DNA of 64,000 bases, taken from NCBI RefSeq assembly GCF_051020765.1, contig NC_134936.1:372001-436000 (forward strand), given 5' to 3'. This document shows, in pieces, positions 44,613 to 56,583 of the stretch. Position numbers and translations under genes: made by a program. The notes under the pieces are model-generated. The model had not been told where the DNA came from, searched no databases, and saw only the letters and a list, made by a program, of their open reading frames with translations. Position 1 is the stretch's first letter. The number at the start of each line of letters is the position of its first letter. The stretch comes from Lasioglossum baleicum (Eukaryota > Arthropoda > Insecta > Hymenoptera > Halictidae).

Positions 44613-45677
44613 AGGTGTTTCTCGCTATATTAAAAAATATTTACAAATCCTTTGACAAATTCTGCTTTGTGGCGTCAGGATACTGCTTTCCATCACAGTT
44701 TGTATAGTATACATATATTATTTCTCCTCTTTGTTTCTAGATAAAATTTTATTATGATCCTCCATTAGTTTAACGCCCCGTTCAGCGGTATCATTGACCA
44801 CCTTCAGTCCATGTTTCAGTCAGACTACTTATTATTCATAATAACTTCTTTTTCCGATATTAGAACTATTCTTACCACGTTTTTATTAGCTCGCTTTCTT
44901 GTTCTTTTGTAGATTGGATCGTATTAATGAATTTATTTATATGTAATATCTCTGCCAGTTATGTATATATGAAAAAACTCTTCAAACAAAAGTTGTAGTA
45001 TATAAGGAGGTGGATATAGTATCAAAGGAAAAAAATTTTTTCGAAGTCATTATTTAAAGTTTTCAAGGTCACGGATGTTTTTTCTATCAACAACTGTTTA
45101 TGCTATATATGGATTCTTAAAGAGAAAAAAGACAAATTCAACGATATATCATAACGTCTATTTATGTCAAGATTTAAAAAATTCCCATTTTCCATTAAAA
45201 ACTCATTTTCCCATTATTCAAACGGCCCCAAAATTTTTCCAGACCATTTTCTCAACATTTGTCACAATTCTGGTTTACGGGACCAAAAAAATTTCATGGT
45301 CGAAAAATAAGGTCCACCCTAATGTTGCATATACGTAAATTACGAGAAGCAGTAAAGAGTGCTTAACGTCGAAGAAGAAAATCCAGGTAACTAAAACTTA
45401 ATATGTACTACATTCCACGTTATTAGAATAATTGTAGTTTAATTATGATACATTTTATATCAACATTTTTTATTTACACCTGCTAGAAACGCCACTGTCT
45501 CGGAAGGAAATGGACATTCGAGAGAAGCAATGAAATTAGAGCATCATTGCGAAAAAAGATGAGTTTGCAATAACCTCAATATACATTTTATGAAATTCTA
45601 TTATAATTATAGTTATGACTGTATTTTTTAATAAATAAACTTGTGTATGCTAGTATAAAATCAATTTATATATATTA
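44613..45677. repeat. Arm b, middle part (inverted copy of about 3044-4265)
   Basis: This is host sequence on the right of the gypsy element. Its reverse complement is 3044-4265, except that the left copy also carries the MITE at 3728-3969. A block near 45465-45530 is present here only, next to TTTTTATTTACACCTGC. No gene was recognised; the 87-codon frame at 45075-45338 is broken in the left copy. Confidence 0.8.
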
Positions 45678-45939
45678 CCCAACCAGCACACATCGTCTCA
45701 TAGATGTCTGTTTCATGTCGTCGTCCCGTCTGAACGTCTATGTCCCAAAGATACGTCTTCTAGTCGTCAAAAAGATGTCTTTATGGAGACGTTGTTTTCA
45801 CAGCAGAGGGTGAACGTCTTTCAGCTGTCTCATTTCAGTCGTAAAAGCAACGTCTCCATAAAGGATATCTTTTTGGCGACTGAGAGACATTTTCCGGAGA
45901 CGTTGTTTTTCCTACGCCGCCGGTAAAGAGTGGGGTGGA

Positions 45940-46195
45940 GTAGGGGGATACAGCTTCTAAGGAAGAACTTTTTTCTGTACACTTTTTCGAAAAAAGAGCT
46001 CTGCATGCTAATCCGCAATAATACAGAGAGTATTTCAACGCAAAGAGCATTTGGAAAAAGTGTACAGAAAAAAAGTTCTTCCATAAAAACGTACACTTTT
46101 GTTGTTTACAAAGTTCCAAGAGCCAAATTGCAAAAAAGGGCTCTGTACGGGACCCCGCAATAATGCAGAGAATATTTCAACACAAAGAGCATAAA
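45940..46195. repeat. Inverted and direct repeats inside the TIR element
   Basis: AAGAACTTTTTTCTGTACAC (about 45962) faces its complement GTGTACAGAAAAAAAGTTCT (about 46060). The GCTCTGCATGCTAATCCGCA block is repeated in direct orientation as GCTCTGTACGGGACCCCGCA near 46140. It may be part of the upstream regulatory region of the gene that follows. Confidence 0.6.
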
Positions 46196-46586
46196 AAAAT
46201 ATTGCTTCTTCGCGACATGCGGCTTACCCGCGTGATCGAAAAAATTAAGCTGTTTCATATATTCTCTGTCAGTGCTTTCCTGCGAGAAACATATCTGCTT
46301 CTCTGTCTTCGTAGTTCACCCCGAGTGGCGCTGTTGAAGTTACTATTTCTGGTCCGGCGCACATGGTCGACACCCCCTGGTCGGTTTAGAGAAGTGTCTA
46401 ATTGTATTAGTGTATTGTAATAGTGATAATTTATCCGACGAGTGTATATTTACAAAAGTAAGTACTTCCATTGCTGTTATTTGTTACCGTCAGTGTTTTT
46501 TGCTGATGCCCTTCCGCTATATTCGAAGTTTACTATTGGGTTGGCAAGAAAGTCAAAGAAAGTATTTACTTTCGGTATTGTAAGGG

Positions 46587-46664
46587 GGTAGACTGCTTTT
46601 TCCAGGATTGCAAGGGTGCGGGATTGCAATTGATTGCAATCCTGGAAACGAGTCTACCGCCCTA
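46587..46664. mobile_element. Minimal palindromic MITE
   Basis: AGGGGGTAGACTGC...TCCAGGATTGCAA faces TTGCAATCCTGGAAACGAGT, flanked by TA. It is a 78 bp internally deleted member of the 63126-63540 family. Just upstream, at 46536, TTGGGTTGGCAAGAAAGT resembles a mariner terminus. Confidence 0.6.
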
Positions 46665-46849
46665 ATGTGTAAATAAGTGTGAAGTCAAAAAATGAACAAA
46701 AATTGGTCATATTTCCATTCCTTCATTCTATTTGCTATTTTTCTAAATATATTCTCTAATTAATTATATTTACGTCGTAATTACATATATGTTTAAATTA
46801 GTCTCTAAATTTTACCATACTTTTCAATTCTTAGAATATATACACACAA

Positions 46850-47195
46850 ATGGAGATGCCTACAAATACATGGACCGTTGTCCAATTTTTGGCGGACGGA
46901 ACGGTAGAAGCAGTGCCAAATAGTTGGCTGGAAGGCGACAAATGTTATTGGCCACCGGTACACAAATCAAAATTGAGCAACGCAATCCAACAATGTGAAC
47001 TGCCTCAACCTTCGTGGGAGTACTTTTCTGTAAAGATCTTCAAAAACAGTACCTTTGGTAAGTTAAAGTAGTTACACACCATACATGTACAATTAAAATA
47101 ATAATTATATAATGCTTCTAGACGACTACACGAAGGCTAGAAGAAAAGCAAAGGAGGCCGAAGAGACCAGCGACTTGTTTAATAAATACACTTAA
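46850..47195 (+). CDS. Small spliced protein like the N-terminal part of DUF4806 proteins
   Basis: Exon 46850-47057 and exon 47122-47195 are joined by a 64 base GT-AG intron (GTAAGT at 47058, TTCTAG ending at 47121, phase 1), giving 93 residues. The product has the pattern W-T-V-V-Q-F, D-G-T-V-E-A-V-P, N-S-W-L, CYWPP and, across the splice, FDDYTKARRKAKEAEETSDL. This resembles the N-terminal region of insect and cnidarian proteins that carry a C-terminal DUF4806 domain; their function is unknown. A non-coding first exon probably ends at 46457 (AAAAGTAAGT), with an acceptor at 46834 (TTCTTAG). The DUF4806 domain itself is missing. Alternative downstream exons with acceptors (TTTTAG at 47273, ATTCAAG at 47518) may belong to a longer form. 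It is the only spliced gene I can support in the window and it lies inside a transposon. Confidence 0.6.
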
Positions 47196-47603
47196 AATTA
47201 TACTGACATTTATCTTTCATTTTCATTAAATTAGCAGAATGTGATATGCTACATAACAATTTTTTATTTTAGGCAGCAGAAGTGCACAATACGGGGGGCA
47301 CAACAGCTACAACTTCGCCAGGAAAGTCTAGGTATCATTATGACTGACGTGCTGGCATGGCGGTCTGCTATAGCTGATTGGGCCGAAAGGGCAAAAAACC
47401 GTTTGCAAATTATCGAACGGCCAGCCTTGTTATATGTAATTATCACCCTTATTTTAATATTATTATTATAATGATTATTCATGTGCAAATTAATAAACAA
47501 AGATATTCTTATTCAAGGTGCAGCGGAGAAAGCCAAAGTGGACGGCAGCCGCAAGAAACATGAACAAAGCGAGTGTGACCAAGTGATTTTAATTTCAATA
47601 TAT

Positions 47604-48457
47604 CTGTGGTTATCAGGAAGAACGCCGCATGTCACATATACTTTCACTTTCGATCGCTAATACTTTGACATAGGAGGTTGGTTAAATTGCATTGTTGTCT
47701 GAGCCTTCCAAACGTGTTTCCATGACTTTTTTTCTGGTAAATATGTACAGTAGCGGACAAAAGTGTAAGACCGCTCTAAAGAAGACGATAACTTTTTTAA
47801 TATTTTACTATACGATTTGAACTTTTTTGGGAAACTAGAGCAATTAGTTTACTAAAGGACGCGAAAAGAAATTTTTTCAAAAATTGCAATTGATCGGAAT
47901 TGTTGAAAAAATACTAAAAGTTGATTGTTTATTTAAACATATCCTGAAAATTTCGTCAAAATCGGTCGACGTTGCAATGAGCTACAAACGTTTAAAGATG
48001 GTAAAAATTGCAGATTTTCGGCAATAAATCGTGAAAATCTGCAATTTCTACCATCTTTAAACGTTTGTAGCTCATTGCAACGTCGACCGATTTTTACGAA
48101 ATTTTCAGGATATGTTTGATTGACACAGATCTACACAAAACGTGTTTTTTAAATTTTCAATATAGGCCCACATAAAATAATTAAAAAATCAACTTTTAGT
48201 ATTTTTTCAACAATTCCGATCAATTGCAATTTTTGAAAAAATTTCTTTTCACATCCTTTAGTAAACTAATTGCTCTAGCTTCCCAAAAAAGTTCAAATCG
48301 TATAGTACAATATTAAAAAAGTTATCGTCTTCTTTAGAGCGGTCTTAAACTTTTGTCCGCTACTGTAAATCCTATACTCTAAAGTCTAAAGCTCAATGAA
48401 TGCATAAACTCGAATTTTTGAAATTGTGACATGCGGCGTTTTTCCTTACAACTACAG
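47604..48457. mobile_element. MITE with CTGTGGTTATCAGGAAGAAC ends
   Basis: The left CTGTGGTTATC...GCCGCATGTCACA faces the right TGTGACATGCGGCG...ACTACAG. ATAT lies on the left and ACAT on the right. It is enlarged by the 618 bp MITE nested inside. A shorter copy lies at 52228-52484. Confidence 0.7.
47748..48365. mobile_element. 618 bp Tc1/mariner-like palindromic MITE
   Basis: The ends CAGTAGCGGACAAAAGTGTA and AAACTTTTGTCCGCTACTG are flanked by TA on both sides. The arms are nearly perfect inverted copies meeting near 48030 at GCAGATTTTCGGC. It shares the AATTGCAATTGATCGGAATT block with the family at 19220. No coding capacity. Confidence 0.92.
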
Positions 48458-48528
48458 ACATTATCAGTAATATTTTATTTTCACTTTTATATTTTATTTT
48501 AATTTTTATATTTTTTAATTTTAGTATA

Positions 48529-49105
48529 CAGGGTGAGGCGCCAGAAACAGGCCCCCTGAATAAGCATTAATCAGATGTTAGTAGCTTTTTTGTAGATGGA
48601 CGCGTAAAGGACATGTGAAGGTCAACTTAATTTTTTTAAATGGAATGAGGTATTTTTTAATACATCAATTATGCAGCTGGACATTCATTATAAAAAAGTA
48701 CTAACCTATGTATGTCGAAAAATTAGTAGTTCAGGGGATATTTCAATTTAAATAACTCTAAAATACCATTACTGTCGTACTAAGACGTTAATGTTTACTT
48801 ACTTATGTAACGTCTTAGTACGACAGTAATGGTATTTTAGAGTTATTTAAATTGAAATATCTCCTGAACTATTAACTTTTCGACATACATAGGTCCAGCT
48901 GCATCATTGATGTATTAAAAAATACCTCATTCCATTTAAAAAGATTAAGTTGACCTTCACATGTCCTTTACGCGTCCACCTGTAAAAAAATAATACACTA
49001 CATAATGTACCCCTTCAGACCATGCAACTTCTGTATACAAAACTTTTTCGTGCAACGCATACTTTGGAAGTTATTATAGGTGTGCAAGTTGCGTGGACCA
49101 CCCTG
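48529..49105. mobile_element. Mariner-like MITE with alternative ends
   Basis: The core (about 48600-48990) is the palindrome of the 27861 family, but the ends are CAGGGTGAGGCGCCAG and GCGTGGACCACCCTG, flanked by TA. The ends and core therefore come from different relatives, or the terminal parts have diverged. Confidence 0.75.
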
Positions 49106-49725
49106 TATACTGATTCTGATGTTTCAACTGTATATTTTATTCAATTTTTATATTTTAATTTAAGTGTATTAATTTTAATGTTTTAAGTGCGTGATATTGT
49201 ATTTTAATTTTAATACTTTATTTCTAATATATTAATTCTAATGTTTTAAGTGCGTGATATTTTATTCTGAATGTAGTATTTTATTTTACGCATACTTTGG
49301 AAGTTATTTATTGGTGTGCAAGTTGCGTGGACCACCCTGTATACTGATTCTGATGTTTCAACTGTATATTTTATTTCAATTTTTATATTTTAATTTAAGT
49401 GTATTAATTTTAATGTTTTAAGTGCGTGATATTGTATTTTAATTTTAATACTTTATTTCTAATATATTAATTCTAATGTTTTAAGTGCGTGATATTTTAT
49501 TCTGAATGTAGTATTTTATTTTACGCATACTTTGGAAGTTATTTATTGGTGTGCAAGTTGCGTGGACCACCCTGTATACTGATTCTGATGTTTCAACTGT
49601 ATATTTCATTTCAATTTTTATATTTTAATTTAAGTATATTAATTTTAATGTTTTAAGTGCGTGATATTGTATTTTAATTTTAATACTTTATTTCTAATAT
49701 ATATTAGAATTTAATATATTAATTT
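49055..49725 (+). repeat. 235 bp tandem repeat, about 2.8 units
   Basis: ACGCATACTTTGGAAGTTAT recurs at 49055, 49288 and 49523. Each unit includes the GCGTGGACCACCCTGTATAC MITE end plus about 190 bp of TTTTAATTT-rich DNA, so the MITE terminus was amplified together with its flank. Confidence 0.85.
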
Positions 49726-50127
49726 TAATGTTTTATATATATTATTTTATATATTTTTTTATTTTATAAATAGTACATATATTATTATAATAAACTATTT
49801 GTTCGTTTACTTTAAACTATTATCGTAAATTGATTTTTCCCTCCCACTCCCTTTTCGCATAAATACGTCTCTCTAACAAGCTCAAGAGACTTCTGAAAGT
49901 CGCCTAAAAGATGCCCGACAGAGTCGTGGAACATGTCTCTACAATGCCTGAAACACGACTAACAGTCATTCTCAAGACCACTTTAAGACAGGCAACTTTG
50001 TAACAAACGACCTTCCGGAGCCCTTGTAGAGACTTTCCGGAGACATTCGCAGACATCTTTCAGACATTTGAATGTCTAGCGGCAGACATCTTTCTGCTAT
50101 CTTTGAGCTGTATCTGTGCTGGTTGGG

Positions 50128-50900
50128 TATACAATTTATTTTATTATTTGTTTGACAACTAATAAATCTACAAATTGTTTCATAAACTATATAAAAAATA
50201 CTTCCTGCATTTTCGTATTCTCCAATCAGTCCAAATAAATACCATCAACCTGTTCTCGATCATATACCAATTTTTATTAATGCAATTATGACAGTAACAA
50301 AACGTTTCTATTTAAAATGAATACATATTTTGAACATAGTTTTTACATTTTTAATTTTTTGGAAGGTTAAAAAATGTAATTAAAAAAGTAATGAAAAATA
50401 AAAATTAAAAAAAAATCCCCGCTGCACGGGGACTCGAATGCTAGCTCCAGATTGCGATTCATACGCTCGACGGCTCGACAGCCGAATTTCAGTTTCGCTT
50501 CCGCCGTAAAGCAATAGAACATGGCAACATGGCAAGTGCTAAAAATAGATTGTGGCTGGCATAAGCGCACAAGCAGCGCACACGGATATAGTAAAGGTAC
50601 GTTGGTGAGTGTAGCGCGCGGGCGCGTTGCTAACACGATACAGTGTTTTCTGCACCGACGAAATGCCGTCGGTGGCCTCTGGTGGCCTCCTGTTTCTCAC
50701 TCCAGTCAGAATATATCCTAGAGGGCGTAAGAGAAATATTCGAGCGACACAGATTGTCACAGATGTCGTCAGATGTGCTAACAGTAAAGTGGGTTCTGTT
50801 TCTTGCTAAAGATGATGTAGGTTCTGTTCCATGCTAAAGATGATGTAGGAGCTGTTCCAGGCTAAACATGATGTGGAGACAAAAGCGGCACGGCCAAAAC
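50128..50900. repeat. Arm b, outer part (inverted copy of about 2330-3043)
   Basis: Host sequence right of the 4.45 kb element, matching 2330-3043 in reverse. It includes the GC-richer 50400-50720 block and about three units of the 28 bp minisatellite (50800-50875). A GGTGGCCTCT duplication near 50672 distinguishes it from the left copy. Confidence 0.8.
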
Positions 50901-50926
50901 TCGGGCGTGAGCACTCTCATATACTC

Positions 50927-50929
<3 letters not shown>

Positions 50930-50981
<52 letters not shown>
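50930..50981. repeat. (TA)n microsatellite
   Basis: About 25 uninterrupted TA units at the junction between arm b and segment e. Its position at a duplication boundary is notable. Confidence 0.95.
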
Positions 50982-50983
<2 letters not shown>

Positions 50984-51024
50984 AATATTATAATTTTTTA
51001 TTATTACTATGCTTTATTATTGGA

Positions 51025-51180
51025 CGAACACCTAAATATCTCTTCAGGTTATTGTGATGCAAAAAATATTTGTTACGTAATGTGCACGGTGTGCCAGATA
51101 TTTGGTCCATTGACACCATGCACATTACGTAACAAATATTTTTTGCATCACAATAACCTGAAGAGATATTTAGGTGTTCG
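51025..51180. mobile_element. Perfect hairpin, probable MITE
   Basis: CGAACACCTAAATATCTCTT (51025) faces AAGAGATATTTAGGTGTTCG (ending 51180), with arms of about 66 bp and a loop of about 25 bp. A following GGAACACCCTG then TATA at 51202 looks like a mariner-type end. It occupies the place that the 12061-13187 MITE holds in the left copy of segment e. Confidence 0.7.
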
Positions 51181-51199
51181 TATTTAAACGGAACACCCT

Positions 51200-53560
51200 G
51201 TATATTGTGATTATTACACGTTGTTGCCTCTGCTTCCCAAAACTTGTGGCCCGTAGCATGTTCTGGCATAGGTGGGATACCTAAAAAATACAAAGAAAAT
51301 CAGTAATGTACAATATATGCAAGTGTGTTGAATGGCATAATTAGATATACGTACCACGTGAAAAATTAGAGGTCTTCCTCTTCCCCGGTTGCCGCAGCTT
51401 CCTTCTCCTCCTTCCCTGGATAGCACATTATATTTATCCTCCGTTCTGTAATTAGATTTTCAATTACACAGTGAGTAAAGGTGAGTATTTAATCTTCTTC
51501 GCTTATTGCTCATCTCAACGAATTTTCTAATTTCTGGTGCTACAATTACAAAAGGTCTTCTGACGTTTTTCATCAACTAATATACCTAACTGATTCAAAC
51601 ATTGCAATGATATTTATAAAAAATCGATTAAAGTTGAACTACAAACAAAAGAATGTACTACCAGAAATAAAAAAATTCGATGATGAGAAGCAAGTGAAGA
51701 AGATTAAATACTTGCCTTACTGAATTGGTTTAAGCCATCATTTTGCCGATTTAGAATATTGCTAAGCTAATTCTAATCTGAATGGGCCAAAGCTGAATTG
51801 TGTTGGATTTGTTTAAAGTGATAAATGATAATAATGATAATGAAAAGAGAGTGATAAAGTGATAAAGAAACAAACAATTTACTATTTTGGACTCTACAGT
51901 GAAGTGAACATACTCGCCCCGTAGCACCTCATACGTGATGGCAAATGGCACTGTCGCGTGGTGTGCCGACAAGCGTTCTCACGCTTTTTCACGCGCAGAT
52001 TTTGGGAGACATTTGAGCAAAATGAAACCGATTAACCAATATAAATATGTACAAATACCTTCCGTTCTTCCTGCCTTCCACGTAGTGCACGTAATCCAAG
52101 TAATCCACGTAATCACATAATCCAAGCAAGTCAATCTAATAAATAGTCAAATAGTCAAATGCCGCAACGCAGACCGCACTCGCGAGTGTAACGTGTAACC
52201 ACAGAGCGAAGTTATGTAAATATATATCTGTGACTGTGTCAAGAAAAACGCTGCATGTCACAATTTCAAAAAATTTCAGTTTATGCATTTATTGAACTTT
52301 ATAGTGTAGAATTAGGTATTTACCAGAAAAAACGTCACGAAAATCAATTCAAAAGGCTCGAAAATATAATACAATTTATAACCAATGTCCTTGTCAAAGC
52401 ATTAGTGATCAAAACTTTAAACGACAATATCTCGAAAGTGAAAGTACAATGTGACATGCGGCAGCGTCCTCCTGACAACCACAGATATTACGACCGAGCT
52501 AAGCGAACGAGAACTTGCGAACTGTTGAGAGTTGAGAGAATAACTGAAAACTGCTGAAAACTGAACGGCAGTTTCCCCTTTCCTGACGTATCGTCGTATC
52601 CGTGAGCGGTGTCGACCGCGCTTGCCCGTGTTGGTGCATGTTCGATTGCACGCGCGCTACACACAAACGTACCTCTACCATGTCCGTGTGACTACCTGCT
52701 CGACTGATCGACGCCGACGCGTTCCTTCGATTTTCACGTTGCCGAAGTTTCGGAAGCATGAGGCGAAAAGTCGGAATCTGGAGACGGCGCGCATTTGAAT
52801 CTCGGGCACAGCACGCGGCGCGACGCACATTTTGCTATAACTTTTGATCTAAAAGAAATATCGAAGAGAAATTAGGCCTAATTTTTTTTGAAAAATCGGT
52901 TTTAACGATGTAAAAAGAAATATATTTTGTATTTTTTAAATAATGTTTTCGTTGATTCTTAAGGTATAGCCGGAAAAGATGGTCAGAAGTATCCAACCAA
53001 ATTTGTTTTTAGTCACGTCATGTTCAACAGAAAATTATGAAAAAATTCATGAATATTCAAAATCGATTTTTAAACAAATCGGAAAACATAAAATTGCCGA
53101 TTTTATGTATATACATACATCAAAGTCTTCAGTTGACCACATTTATATTATTACGTTAGTTGTGTCTCATCCTGATTATTAATGTGTATTTTTTCAGATT
53201 TTTCGGATTACGGAAACATGTTTTAAAAAATTGAAAACCTCCAAAAATTCCAAGAAAATGCATGTTTTGTATTGAAGTGTTAGAGACTCCAGTTTTATAA
53301 GAATTCAGTACTTGGATATTATTGAAGCAACCGTTCTTAATTTTTTTATAATTTTTTAGAGGTTGGGTAGTCGTTAACAAAACAAGTACATATATACGGC
53401 TGGGAATCTTCTGGCCCCGAATCGAATCCCGCATCTATAATCGTTTTGTTCGGTAAATACTTATTGCTTCGAGTTTTAATGAAAAGTTTAACCAAAAACA
53501 TTTTTTAATTGTCTACATTTATTTTCAACTTAAAGAATTGATGCAGTTCGCGCTGTCGAC
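51200..53560. repeat. Segment e, second copy (direct duplicate of 13190-16000)
   Basis: Same order and orientation as 13190-16000, but without the hAT MITE of 14439-14963 and with only a single arm of the foldback. The 52610-52830 part is the shared hAT-type terminal region (GACGCCGACGCGTTCC, GCCGAAGTTTCGGAAGCATG). It continues as diverged, AT-rich arm sequence to about 53560. No gene. Confidence 0.8.
52228..52484. mobile_element. 257 bp MITE with CTGTG...CACAG ends
   Basis: The left CTGTGACTGTGTC...GCTGCATGTCACA faces the right TGTGACATGCGGC...CAACCACAG, with ATAT on both sides. It is the intact form of the family seen at 47604-48457 and, truncated, at about 14170-14388. Confidence 0.75.
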
Positions 53561-54185
53561 TTTCGCTGTCCACTTTTTGTAATTGAAAAAAAAGAAACAC
53601 AATTTAAGTTATGATTGCAAAGTGCAGAATGGTTTCGAGGTATTCGAAAATACCGCTACAGGTGGTCCCCTGTGTATCTATATCTTCGAGTAACTAATTA
53701 CAAATTTTGTATCTATTATTCGTGATCCGAAATTTGTATCTAGGAGAAAAATTAAGGGCAAATTCGGAATCAGCGCAAAAAACTCTATAAGAATCATCCA
53801 ACAGTAATTGTTGAAGAAATTTGGTGTTGCGGAGACTGTAAATCAAATGGAAAACTTTCTTCCAGCAGATCTATTAATGGGTCTATTAACTTTTTTCAGT
53901 GTAACATTTTGTTTATTTTCTCGTTTCTTTGTTATAATAAATGGAAGCTTATGTTAATTTGTTGTTCTTCATTCTTTAATAAGCCCCTTTTAATTTCCCA
54001 TCAGTTTCAACTCCATAAAGTAATAGTTTTCTGTAAAATCCGTATCAATGCCTCCGGATCGAAACCTTTCTGCCAGGGGTTGTATTAATTCGAGTAACTG
54101 TAACTTTTTTAATGTTGGACTATATGGATTTGGACTTTTCGTGAGAAGTTGGAGAAATTAGTTTACTGCACGATGTGAAAAGATA
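53561..54185. other. Mosaic of repeat fragments
   Basis: Positions 53740-53820 are an antisense piece of family a (GGAATCAGCGCAAAAAACTC), and 54080-54185 is one end of the GTTACTCGAATTAA mariner-like MITE. The remaining AT-rich DNA has no recognised feature. Confidence 0.5.
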
Positions 54186-54383
54186 TGTAGTGGACATGGC
54201 GCGTTGGAAAGAGGGACTTTCCGGACGCGGAAATTTCATCCTTCTCAAGTGCGCGCTGTGGACGGTTGCATTGAGGGTTCGGTCGTAAAAGTGACGATTA
54301 CCAGAACCCTGACTCAACCGTTGCAATGTCCTTGGCAGCGACGACTTTGAATTGTTTTGGGGAAGGAAACTTTCTCCTTACTC

Positions 54384-56188
54384 CAGTGATGCCAGAATCG
54401 GGGACGCGAGGACGCTTCCCCTCCAGCACAGGTTCCCCCTCTCTGACGGACCGTCCTCGCCGTAGCTTCTGCTGCGCACGCGCTACACACGAACGTACTT
54501 CTACTCTGCCCGTGTGAGTGCATGCTCGATTGCACGCGCGCTACACACCAAGCGTACCTCTACCATGTCCGTGTGACTACCTGCTCGACCGAACGCGTCG
54601 GCGACGCGTTCCTTCGATTTTCACCAATTTTCATGTTGCCGAAGTTTCGGAAGCACGAGTCGGAAAGTCGGGATCTGGAGACGGCGCGCATTTGATTCCC
54701 GGGACGGCGCGGCGCGGCGCGGTGCACATTTTGCTATAACTTTTCATCTAAAAAAGATATCGAAGCGAAATTTGGACTAAATTTTTTTTAAAAAAACCGG
54801 GTTTAATGGTTCATCCTAAAATATGTTTTGTATTTCTTAAAAAATTTTTCTCGTTGATCTTTAAAGTTAAGGTAGTCCAGAAGGCCCCCAACACAAATTG
54901 ATTTTTAGTCGAACCATGCTCAATAAACAATTACGAAAAAATTTATAAATATTCCACTTAATAGCACACATGATTGAGATTTTTTTCAGATTTTTCAGAT
55001 TATGCAGACATGTTTAAAAAAATTGAAAATCTCGAAACATTCGAAGAAAATGCATATTTCGTATTGAACTTTTCGAGATACCAGTTTTATAAAAATTCAT
55101 TAGTCCGATATTATTGAAACAATTGTCCTTAATTTTTCTCAGAATTTTTTATAAATTGTATCGTTGTTAAAAAATCAAAATCAATTTTTTCGATACTTCT
55201 TTGTTGATGTATTATGTAATACTGAATATTTTTATAATCAGAAAAATAATGTACAGACTTGATAATGCAATATAAAATATTTTATTTACGTTATATTTCA
55301 ATATACATATGTGCATCACTCCTAACAATTTTGGTAATCACATAATTATTGTAACGACATTTTACATATATCAGGTCGTTAAGTATGAAACTAGACAAAT
55401 AAAACACAAATTTCAAACACATTTGTCAAGTTTCATACATCTCCGGTTACGAAAATCGATTTTAAATGGTCCCTGCCTTTCTGTAACATAACAAAAAAAA
55501 ATAATTAGTTAAAGTCATGATTGCAAAGTATAGAATAAAATATTAATGTATAACTTTATAGTATAGTTTATACTTATCTTTTCTTTGAAGTCATTCACTT
55601 GAATCTGCTAATATTGATTTTACGTTGTCCAGAAAGTCCACTCCAGCTGACACACACGCGATTTTGAATGGGCCTCTGCCTTTCTATAGCATAAAAAACA
55701 CATAGTTAAAGTTATAATTATACGAAGTACAGAATGAAATATTAATGTAATCATATACTTATCTTTTTTCTTTCAAGTCATTCTTGAATCTGCTAATATT
55801 GATTTTACGTTACCGCGATTTTAAATGGTCCTCTGTCTTTCTACAACATAAAAAAAACACATAGTTAAAGTTATAAGTACAAAGTACATACAGAATGAAA
55901 TATTAATGTAACGATACACTTCGCTTTTCTTTGAAGTCATTCTTGAATCTGCTATTTCATTACCGCTGACACCCACGCGTTGCTATATTCAAAGAAAAAG
56001 TAGACATAATTAAAATCGTAATTCTAATTGCAATCTTGTAGGACTCAATATAAATAGTAACGTATACTTATCCTTTTTTATCGATGAATATGGTCACTCA
56101 CTAAAATAAATTCCTAATAAGATAAAAAAATGTTAATAACCCATTAAAAAGTATTAAAAACACGACAAAGAAACTGTAGGCTGTTTAC

Positions 56189-56225
<37 letters not shown>

Positions 56226-56387
56226 GTATTTTATTTCCCATTTCGGGGTACAAACACGGACCTCCGCTCGGCTTACAAACTTCACCTTCCTTATCGCTTC
56301 ATTCTTAACTTAAATTTACACTTAAACGCGAGAGAGAGAGAGAGAGACCACACCGTTCACTCATTCCTCACACATTCTTCTTCACTC
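54384..56387. repeat. Left (3') arm of the hAT foldback
   Basis: About 2.0 kb. From the end inwards: TIR; GC-rich region with two CGCGCTACACAC...GTACTTCTACTCTG repeats; the GCCGAAGTTTCGG block shared with 15.2, 17.3, 52.7 and 61.9 kb; AT-rich DNA; three diverged tandem units built on GAAAGGCAGAGGCCCATT in antisense (55480-55930); the ATCGATGAATATGGTCACT block; and most of a LINE fragment. Confidence 0.9.
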
Positions 56388-56462
56388 ATTCACACACTCT
56401 GGACCCCCGGTTCCGCTGCTCATCCTTTCTCTCATCTCTTCCACTCTCTTCATCCATACTGG
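56193..56462 (-). mobile_element. LINE 3' fragment with ATT tail and 15 bp TSD
   Basis: On the minus strand it ends GGGAAATAAAATACTATT followed by about ten ATT units. It is flanked by AGGCTGTTTACTATA on both sides (56178-56192 and 56463-56477), a classic target-primed insertion signature. It includes a GAGAGAGAGA run and GTTTGTACCCCGAAATGGG. It inserted into the hAT before the arm was copied, because the right arm holds the tail half of the same fragment (57841-58028). Confidence 0.85.
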
Positions 56463-56583
56463 AGGCTGTTTACTATATGAACTAAACTATCGAACGATTA
56501 ACGAAGAAAACACGACCTCACTAGTTCGTAAACGAGTGCAAAGTTAATTGTTTATAACTTTGCGAGGGCGATGAATTTTCATA

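Larger units (their letters stand above)
45678..50127. mobile_element. 4.45 kb TIR transposon of unassigned superfamily
   Basis: The ends CCCAACCAGCACA and TGTGCTGGTTGGG form a perfect 13 bp inverted repeat. The paralogous locus near 3043 is uninterrupted and shows that the insertion duplicated TA. Both subterminal regions (45680-45910 and 49865-50110) are packed with AGACGT, AGACAT and ATGTCT motifs and share TTTCCGGAGAC, as expected for transposase-binding arrays. The interior holds a small spliced gene (46850-47195), possible further exons to about 47570, several MITEs and a tandem array, and no recognisable transposase. I cannot assign a superfamily from the 2 bp target and these ends. 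Confidence 0.85.
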
